Positions 58,643 through 64,000 of a stretch of 64,000 nucleotides of DNA are shown piece by piece. Where the stretch lies: contig NZ_AP018164.1 of assembly GCF_002356315.1 (NCBI RefSeq), forward strand, positions 62,001 to 126,000, read 5' to 3'. Below the pieces are notes generated by a model. That model saw only the letters and a program-made list of their open reading frames with translations. It searched no databases and was not told the origin of the DNA. The translations under genes and the position numbers were made by a program. Position 1 is the first letter of the stretch; every line of letters starts with the position of its first letter. Source of the DNA: Mycobacterium shigaense. GTDB taxonomy: Bacteria; Actinomycetota; Actinomycetes; Mycobacteriales; Mycobacteriaceae.

Positions 58643-59581
58643 TCACGCCGTGCGGCGCCGGCGCCCGCTGATCAGGTAGAGCGCGGCGCGGAACTCCAGC
58701 AGCGGGTCGTCGGACGGCTCGATACCCGCCAACCGGGGGATCGGGTCGAAGATGATCTGTTTCTGCTGCGCGGCGTCGTCGGCGACCGGGGTGGCCAGCT
58801 CGATCGTGCCCAGCTCGACGACCTCCCGGTCGGCCGGCCACCGCACGGTGATGTCGTTGACCTCGTCCCCGTCCTCGGCCAGCTGCAGCGTAAGCGTCAG
58901 CCGCGTCGGCCGGGCCGCGATGCGCTCGACGATCTCGGTGAACAGGTAGTTGTCGTCTTTGGACCGCACCGCCTCGTCGTCCAGGTACTCGTTGCCGGCC
59001 TCCGGGACGATCCGGTAGCGCCCGAATCTGCTCCGGCCCGCCGCGTCGGTGAATTTCAGCGCGTTCAGGCCGAAATACGATTCGCGTGCAAAACTGGCCG
59101 GAAATGGTTTGGGCTGAACGAAATTCAGCGCAGCCGGGTGCGTACCCAAAAATGCCTCCAGCGGCGATCCGGCCGGGTTGGCCGGATCGCTGCTTGCCAG
59201 CGCCTCGAGAAATTCCAAGAATTCCTCGCCGTCGCGTGCCGGGAACGCGTCAGCCGAATGGCCGATGACGTCGGTGTGCACGTGTTCGGCCAATACGAAT
59301 CGGACACCAATTCCCTTGGGGAGGCTGTTCGGATCGGTGTCGGGAATCGTCGGAAGCCCCGTGGAGTCCGAGAACCGGACGAGCACCGGAGTCGATGCCT
59401 GCTGAAAGTGTTGCGCGACCGACAACTCGGCAGCGGCGGCCGTGGGGGTGAAGGTCCCACTCAACAGGATGCCCTTGCCGTGAGCCGGGCGAATCCCGGG
59501 ATGCTCGCCGAAGATCTTCGCGAACGCGGCCAGAACGTCGTCGCTGAGTTGCAATAGCTTCTCGTCGGTGGGCAAGGGCAC
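58643..59581 (-). CDS. Catalase-family peroxidase (SrpA type)
   Basis: A 312-residue small catalase-fold protein: GIRPAHGKGILLSGTFTPTAAAAEL with the distal His region, VLVRFSDSTGLPTIPDTDPNSLPKGIGVRFVL (the Asn of classical catalases is not obvious) and SFARESYFGLNALKFTDAAGRSRFGRYRIVPEAG. SrpA-like proteins are periplasmic or cytosolic haem peroxidases with weak catalase activity. GTG 59581 is chosen as start because AGGAG lies 7 nt before it; the open frame extends further upstream without support. Confidence 0.87.
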   Translation of the reverse strand: MPLPTDEKLLQLSDDVLAAFAKIFGEHPGIRPAHGKGILLSGTFTPTAAAAELSVAQHFQQASTPVLVRFSDSTGLPTIPDTDPNSLPKGIGVRFVLAEHVHTDVIGHSADAFPARDGEEFLEFLEALASSDPANPAGSPLEAFLGTHPAALNFVQPKPFPASFARESYFGLNALKFTDAAGRSRFGRYRIVPEAGNEYLDDEAVRSKDDNYLFTEIVERIAARPTRLTLTLQLAEDGDEVNDITVRWPADREVVELGTIELATPVADDAAQQKQIIFDPIPRLAGIEPSDDPLLEFRAALYLISGRRRRTA

Positions 59582-59831
59582 GGTGTTTCTCCTGTCCGGC
59601 GCCGGGTGTGGCGCAACAACTGTAAACCGGTCGGCGCCCGCGGGCAGCGAGGCCGACGGGCCCGCCAGGCCCACCCTTGCGACCGGTGGGATCGAAAAGC
59701 CAAGGCACACTGCGGGTATATGAAATGGCGCCGATGACTGTTGCATCGGCGCATTCGGATCCAAACCATTCCGCTTCGCGGGTGGGTGCGGGAGAATTTT
59801 CTCCGACACGAGGCAAGTGGAGGCGATTCAG

Positions 59832-60620
59832 ATGACGACCACCCAAGCCGTCCCGTATGTGGTGGCACCGGCCAGTCCGATCCTGGGAGCCGAGATCGTC
59901 GGTCTGGACCTGGCCGGCGGTGTCGATGAGGCGACCGCCCAAGCGCTGCGCGAGGACTTTTACCGCTACAAGGTGCTGGTCTTCCGCAACCAGCAGCTGT
60001 CCCCCGACGCGCACGTCGAGGCTGTGCGGATCTTCGACGAACCGTTCGATCACCCGCTGTGGCGCAAGCGCGACCAGCACAACCGGCTGGTCTATGTCTT
60101 CGATCTGGAAAAGGCTGGCGCGGCCGCGAGTTGGCACATCGGCGGCACATGGCGCAACCCCCCGTTCAACATCGAATCGCTGACCTATCAGGTGGTGCCC
60201 GAGATCGGCGGCCGCACGCTGTGGGCTGACCTGCAGGCGGCTTACGACGGCCTCTCCGAGCCGTTCAAACAATTACTGGAGTCGGTGGGCGCCGAGTACA
60301 GCGCCTATCCGGGCGACGGCACCTACCACCGCCCACCGGCGACGGAGACTGTCGAACACCCGGTGGTGCGCACGCACCGGCACACCGGCCGCAAGGGGCT
60401 TTTCCTCAGTTCGTCGGCGATCCGTCTCACCGGCATCGAGCAAGCGGAGGGGCAAGCGCTCCTGCCGTTTCTGCTGGCACACGCGTCCTCGCCCAACTAT
60501 GCCGTCGGATTCAGCTGGAAGGCCGGGGATTTCGTCATCTGGGACAACCAGGCCACCTGGCATTTCGCCGTCAACGATTACCAGGGGCCGCGGGCCTATC
60601 GCAAGGTGATCGGAGGTTGA
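59832..60620 (+). CDS. TauD-like Fe(II)/2-oxoglutarate protein with H-x-G instead of H-x-D
   Basis: A 262-residue TauD/TfdA-superfamily protein. It keeps the general frame (YKVLVFRNQQLSPDAHVEA, VVPEIGGRTLWADLQAAYDGLSEPFKQLL, EHPVVRTHRHTGRKGLFLS, GDFVIWDNQATWHFAVNDY with the distal His, RAYRKV with the 2-oxoglutarate Arg). At the metal site it reads SWHIGGTW, where TauD has WHTDVTF, so the carboxylate ligand Asp is replaced by Gly. H-x-G/A is the signature of non-haem iron halogenases (SyrB2, WelO5, BesD), which bind a halide in the freed place; an inactive or differently liganded protein is the alternative. GGAGG lies 7 nt before ATG 59832. Confidence 0.85.
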   Translation: MTTTQAVPYVVAPASPILGAEIVGLDLAGGVDEATAQALREDFYRYKVLVFRNQQLSPDAHVEAVRIFDEPFDHPLWRKRDQHNRLVYVFDLEKAGAAASWHIGGTWRNPPFNIESLTYQVVPEIGGRTLWADLQAAYDGLSEPFKQLLESVGAEYSAYPGDGTYHRPPATETVEHPVVRTHRHTGRKGLFLSSSAIRLTGIEQAEGQALLPFLLAHASSPNYAVGFSWKAGDFVIWDNQATWHFAVNDYQGPRAYRKVIGG

Positions 60621-60772
60621 CCTCCGGTGCCCGTGCCGGGATCCCGCGCACTGTTAGCTGACGGACACGCAGTGTTTGCCTGCTGGCCACCATGGGGGAC
60701 CGGCAGGTCTGCAAGCCTGGACCGCATGCACGGGGGCGGATGAGTCGCCGCGCGACTCGGGAAAGGGCCGTC

Positions 60773-63703
60773 ATGACAGAGCATTTGCGCGCATACAACA
60801 GCCTGTGGCAGGTCCGCAGCGACTCCTGGTGCCGGTTGGAGGAAGCTGCCGACCGCCTCACGCGCCCGACCACCACCGGGGAGCTGCGGGAAAAGTACAG
60901 CGAAATCTGCCGCGAACTCCTGGGGCGCCTGAGCACGCTAGAGCCCTACTGGGCATATCCGGGTTGGCCTCAATTCGCACGCATAACAAGGCTTTTCGCT
61001 TCCGGAAATTTTGACAAGTTCGCTCAGACGCTGGTCCGGGTCAACCGGGCGCTGACCACGGAGTCTTACCGGACCGGCGACGTGGACAACGCCGGCGCCG
61101 ACGAGCTGGACATGTTCCCGGCCGATCCGCGCCGGCTCGAGGAACTCTCGACGCAACGCGACCGCCCCTATTTCGAGGTGCTCGTCGTCGAGAAGATGAC
61201 CGAGGACCAGGAGCGGGCGCTGCACACCGAGGTGCGCAAGTGGCGGCGTCCGGACGACGAGTTCGTCTACGAGCTGGTGGTGGTGTCCAGCGGCGAAGAG
61301 GCTCTGATCGCGGCCCGGCTCAACGTCAACCTGCAGGCCGTGGTGATTCGGCGGCGCTTTACGGCAGATTCGACGCGCGACCTGTCCGCCCTGGCGGAGT
61401 TCGTCGACGACGATGTGTCCCACGACTTGCTCGACCACCAGTCACCCGACGAGCGGGCGCAGATCCTCGCGGTCTCGCTGGGCAAGCTGCGGCCCGAAAT
61501 CGACCTGTACCTGATGACCGAAGTCGAGGTAGAGGACATCGCCGGGCGGCTGGGCCAGTACTTCCGCCGGGTGTTCCATGCCCGGGAAGGCATGCTCGAA
61601 CTCCACCTGTCGATCCTGCAGGGCGTGGCCGCGCGATATCGCACGCCGTTTTTCAGTGCTCTCAAGCAGTACAGCCACCGGCCAACGGGTGTCTTTCACG
61701 CCCTGCCTATTTCGCAGGGCAAGTCGATCGTCAATTCGCACTGGATCAAGGACATGGTTGGCTTCTACGGCCTGGACGTGTTCATGGCCGAGACGTCAGC
61801 GACCTGCGGCGGCCTGGACTCGCTGCTGGAACCGACCGGTCCGCTGCGGGAAGCACAGCAACTCGCCGCCCAGGCCTACGGATCCCGTCATACCTACTTC
61901 GTCACCAATGGGACGTCGACGGCGAATAAGATCGTCACCCAGGCGCTGGTGGCTCCCGGCGACATCGTGTTGCTGGACCGCAACTGTCATCAGTCGCATC
62001 ACTACGGGATGATGCTCGCCGGCGCGAAAGTCAGTTACCTGGAAGCGTATCCGCTGAACGACTACTCGATGTACGGCGCGGTGCCGCTGCGGGAGATCAA
62101 GTCGAAGTTGTTGGCGCTCAAGCGCGCCGGCAAGCTCGACCGGGTAAAGATGATGTCGCTGACGAACTGTACGTTCGACGGCATCGTCTACGACGTACAG
62201 CGGGTCATGGAGGAATGCCTCGCACTCAAGCCCGATCTGGTGTTCTTGTGGGACGAGGCATGGTTCGCTTTCGCGCGGTTCCACCCGGTTTACCGCAATC
62301 GGACAGCCATGGCGGCAGCGGCGACGTTGCGGGACCGGTTAGGCGATCCGGATTACAAACGTCGCTACTCCCAGCAGCTGGCGGCCCACGGTCCGCTCGA
62401 CGAGGCAACCGACGACGAGCTGCTGCAGCGGCGCCTGCTCCCCGACCCGGCGCGAGCCCGGGTACGGGTGTACGCCACGCAGTCGACGCACAAGACCTTG
62501 ACCGCGCTGCGCCAGGGGTCGATGATCCACGTCTTCGATCAGGACTTCGATCAAAAGGTCGCCGAGCCGTTCCACGAGGCGTACATGGCGCACACCTCGA
62601 CGTCGCCCAACTACCAGATCCTCGCCTCGCTGGATCTGGGCCGCCGCCAGGTCGCGTTGGAAGGTGTCGAGTTGGTGCAGCGGCAGATTGAGAACGCGAT
62701 GCAGCTGCGCGATGCGATCGACAATCATCCGCTGCTCAGCAGGTACGTGCGCTGCCTGCGGACGTCGGATCTGATCCCGGAGAATTTCCGGCCGTCAGCC
62801 ATCGACCAGCCGCTGCGCTCGGGGCTGCGGAACATGATGGCAGCCTGGGAGCACGACGAATTCGTGCTCGACCCGTCGCGCATTACCCTGTACATCGGCA
62901 ACACCGGCTACGACGGCGACACTTTCAAGCGCCAACAGCTGATGGACCGGTATGGAATTCAGATCAACAAGACGTCGCGCAACAGCGTGTTGTTCATGAC
63001 CAACATCGGCACCACGCGCAGCTCGGTCGCCTTCCTGGTCGAAGTTCTGGTCAGCATCGCCCATGAGCTCGACCAGAACATCTCCGAGATGAGTCGCGGT
63101 GAGCGTGAGTATTTCGAGCGCGCTGTGCACCGGTTGACCAAGCAACCCGTGCCGCTGCCCGACTTCAGCGGCTTCCACCCGGCATTCTTGGACCACAGCG
63201 GGTCCAAGCCGACACCCGAAGGAGACGTCCGGCCGGCGTTCTACCTGTCCTACGATGACGCCAACTGCGAATATCTCACCGGCGAGCAGATCGACGAAAA
63301 GCTGGACGTCGGAATCGACATCGTTTCAGCCACTTTCGTGACGCCGTACCCGCCGGGCTTCCCCGTTCTGGTGCCGGGGCAGGTGGTCAGTCGCGAAATC
63401 CTGCAATTCATGCGCGATCTCGACACCCCCGAGATCCACGGCTACCTGCCGAACTTCGGCTACCGTCTCTACACCGAGAAGGCCATCGAAATCGTCACGG
63501 AATCAGCGGGGGTGGTTCTCAACGGCCATCGCCCCGGAGCGCTGCCGACATCGGAGAAGGCGTCCAAAAAGAAACCGACGAAACGCAGCGGCGGCGACGG
63601 CAATCGCAATCTCCCTGAGGTCGGCCACGACGAGTTGCTCGACCAGCAGCATCCCGGTGACGCGGTGACGGTGCCGCCGCCGATCAGCAATCCCACCGCA
63701 TAG
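60773..63703 (+). CDS. Large Orn/Lys/Arg decarboxylase-type PLP enzyme (Rv2531c-like)
   Basis: A 976-residue fold-type-I PLP enzyme with an extra N-terminal ~300 residues that include a receiver-like wing. PLP marks: FHALPISQGKSIVNSHWIKD, ATCGGLDSLLEPTGPL, TYFVTNGTSTANKIV, LDRNCHQSHHYG (His stacking on PLP), FLWDEAWFAF (Asp to the pyridine N) and Lys574 in TQSTHKTLTALRQGSM. The C-terminal domain carries FVTPYPPGFPVLVPGQ, usual for this family. It resembles M. tuberculosis Rv2531c (947 residues). The last ~40 residues are Lys/Pro-rich and overlap a broken MFS gene on the other strand, so the natural C-terminus may have been altered. Start ATG 60773 has AAAGGG upstream. Confidence 0.9.
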   Translation: MTEHLRAYNSLWQVRSDSWCRLEEAADRLTRPTTTGELREKYSEICRELLGRLSTLEPYWAYPGWPQFARITRLFASGNFDKFAQTLVRVNRALTTESYRTGDVDNAGADELDMFPADPRRLEELSTQRDRPYFEVLVVEKMTEDQERALHTEVRKWRRPDDEFVYELVVVSSGEEALIAARLNVNLQAVVIRRRFTADSTRDLSALAEFVDDDVSHDLLDHQSPDERAQILAVSLGKLRPEIDLYLMTEVEVEDIAGRLGQYFRRVFHAREGMLELHLSILQGVAARYRTPFFSALKQYSHRPTGVFHALPISQGKSIVNSHWIKDMVGFYGLDVFMAETSATCGGLDSLLEPTGPLREAQQLAAQAYGSRHTYFVTNGTSTANKIVTQALVAPGDIVLLDRNCHQSHHYGMMLAGAKVSYLEAYPLNDYSMYGAVPLREIKSKLLALKRAGKLDRVKMMSLTNCTFDGIVYDVQRVMEECLALKPDLVFLWDEAWFAFARFHPVYRNRTAMAAAATLRDRLGDPDYKRRYSQQLAAHGPLDEATDDELLQRRLLPDPARARVRVYATQSTHKTLTALRQGSMIHVFDQDFDQKVAEPFHEAYMAHTSTSPNYQILASLDLGRRQVALEGVELVQRQIENAMQLRDAIDNHPLLSRYVRCLRTSDLIPENFRPSAIDQPLRSGLRNMMAAWEHDEFVLDPSRITLYIGNTGYDGDTFKRQQLMDRYGIQINKTSRNSVLFMTNIGTTRSSVAFLVEVLVSIAHELDQNISEMSRGEREYFERAVHRLTKQPVPLPDFSGFHPAFLDHSGSKPTPEGDVRPAFYLSYDDANCEYLTGEQIDEKLDVGIDIVSATFVTPYPPGFPVLVPGQVVSREILQFMRDLDTPEIHGYLPNFGYRLYTEKAIEIVTESAGVVLNGHRPGALPTSEKASKKKPTKRSGGDGNRNLPEVGHDELLDQQHPGDAVTVPPPISNPTA

Positions 63704-63921
63704 CTGTCGAAGACCGCGTCGAGCGTGCTCCTGTCGACATGCTGGCGGTCGCTCAGCGCCGGGATCAGCCCGGCGAAATGATTGGCGGCCCCACCCGTCG
63801 CCAGCAACAAGGCCAGCAGCCCGGCGAACAGAAACCCGGCGGCATCGAAACCGCCGCGCTCGACCCGCTCGTCGGCCGTGACGACACCCTATCGCGCGAC
63901 CGCAACCTTCGACGAAGACAC
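63690..63921 (-). pseudogene. MFS transporter gene, 5' fragment with nonsense codon
   Basis: From GTG 63921 (GGGGAGG just upstream) the frame reads 10 codons, meets TAG at 63891, and continues in the same frame with ADERVERGGFDAAGFLFAGLLALLLATGGAANHFAGLIPALSDRQHVD and LDAVFDSYAVGLLIGGG, the first helix and a half of an MFS protein. Similarity is lost near 63690 where the decarboxylase gene ends on the other strand. It is a remnant truncated at its 3' end. Confidence 0.65.
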
Positions 63922-64000
63922 GGACCTCCCCATTAAGGCGTCTTTGGACAGTCGACCGAACGACGACGCCGCCCCGGGAGTTATTCCCGTCGATTCGGAT

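Noticed and set aside
59582..59809. N-terminal extension of the catalase-like gene to 59809
   Set aside because: The GTG at 59581 has an ideal ribosome site and the extension shows no signal peptide or family similarity.

Overview
The window is a GC-rich chromosomal stretch of a Mycobacterium, most likely a slow-growing nontuberculous species. Its backbone follows the M. tuberculosis order Rv0043c to Rv0062: GntR regulator, LLM oxidoreductase, alpha/beta hydrolase (Rv0045c), ino1, PadR regulator, DUF5318 protein, ponA1, Rv0051-like membrane protein, rpsF-ssb-rpsR-rplI, dnaB, then celA1. Family names come from recognising sequence by eye; no database search was possible.

Layout. 1-11.4 kb: core backbone, including the end of an amino-acid transporter gene, ino1 with a clear intrinsic terminator, and the divergent PadR/ino1 and DUF5318-ponA1-Rv0051 groups. 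11.4-17.6 kb: an insertion relative to M. tuberculosis. It holds a frameshifted GlxA-type regulator, then a tightly coupled minus-strand operon of a ScoE/Rv0097-like non-haem iron oxygenase, a FcoT/Rv0098-like (ScoD-like) enzyme and a FadD10/ScoC-like acyl-activating enzyme. Beside it lie a divergent condensation-type acyltransferase and a convergent DJ-1/PfpI protein resembling isocyanide hydratase. These are the isonitrile-forming genes without the carrier protein and NRPS that accompany them in known clusters; this is the best candidate for an undescribed system here. 18-21.7 kb: rpsF-ssb-rpsR-rplI and an intein-free dnaB. 21.7-28.7 kb: a decay zone with a DUF4262 gene, two broken membrane-protein genes, a HigBA-type toxin-antitoxin pair, a broken LLM oxidoreductase, pieces of at least two IS families (IS6 and IS3), a stray MmpL tail and a broken NAD(P)-binding protein.

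29.2-36.3 kb: celA1 (GH6), a membrane diguanylate cyclase, and a two-gene signalling unit in which a single ~1,380-residue protein joins sensor, histidine kinase, receiver, PAS, GAF, SpoIIE phosphatase and RsbW-like kinase domains, coupled to a STAS anti-anti-sigma protein. 36.3-48.2 kb: regulators next to their likely targets (TetR/SDR, IclR/SnoaL-SDR, LysR/MFS), WS/DGAT acyltransferase, malQ, another LLM oxidoreductase and a DUF6065-like protein. 48.2-63.7 kb: oxidoreductase-rich accessory metabolism (PanE-like reductase, FAD monooxygenase under a TetR repressor with two visible operators, two more LLM enzymes, catalase-peroxidase of the SrpA type, a frameshifted SAM methyltransferase, hemerythrin, DHA2 exporter, Nudix hydrolase), a TauD-like protein whose metal triad reads H-x-G instead of H-x-D, and a large fold-type-I decarboxylase. 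The window closes on a broken MFS gene.

No rRNA, tRNA or CRISPR array was seen. Several accessory genes carry a single-base frameshift, often in a short C/G run, so some 'pseudogenes' could be assembly indels; this is flagged where it applies.
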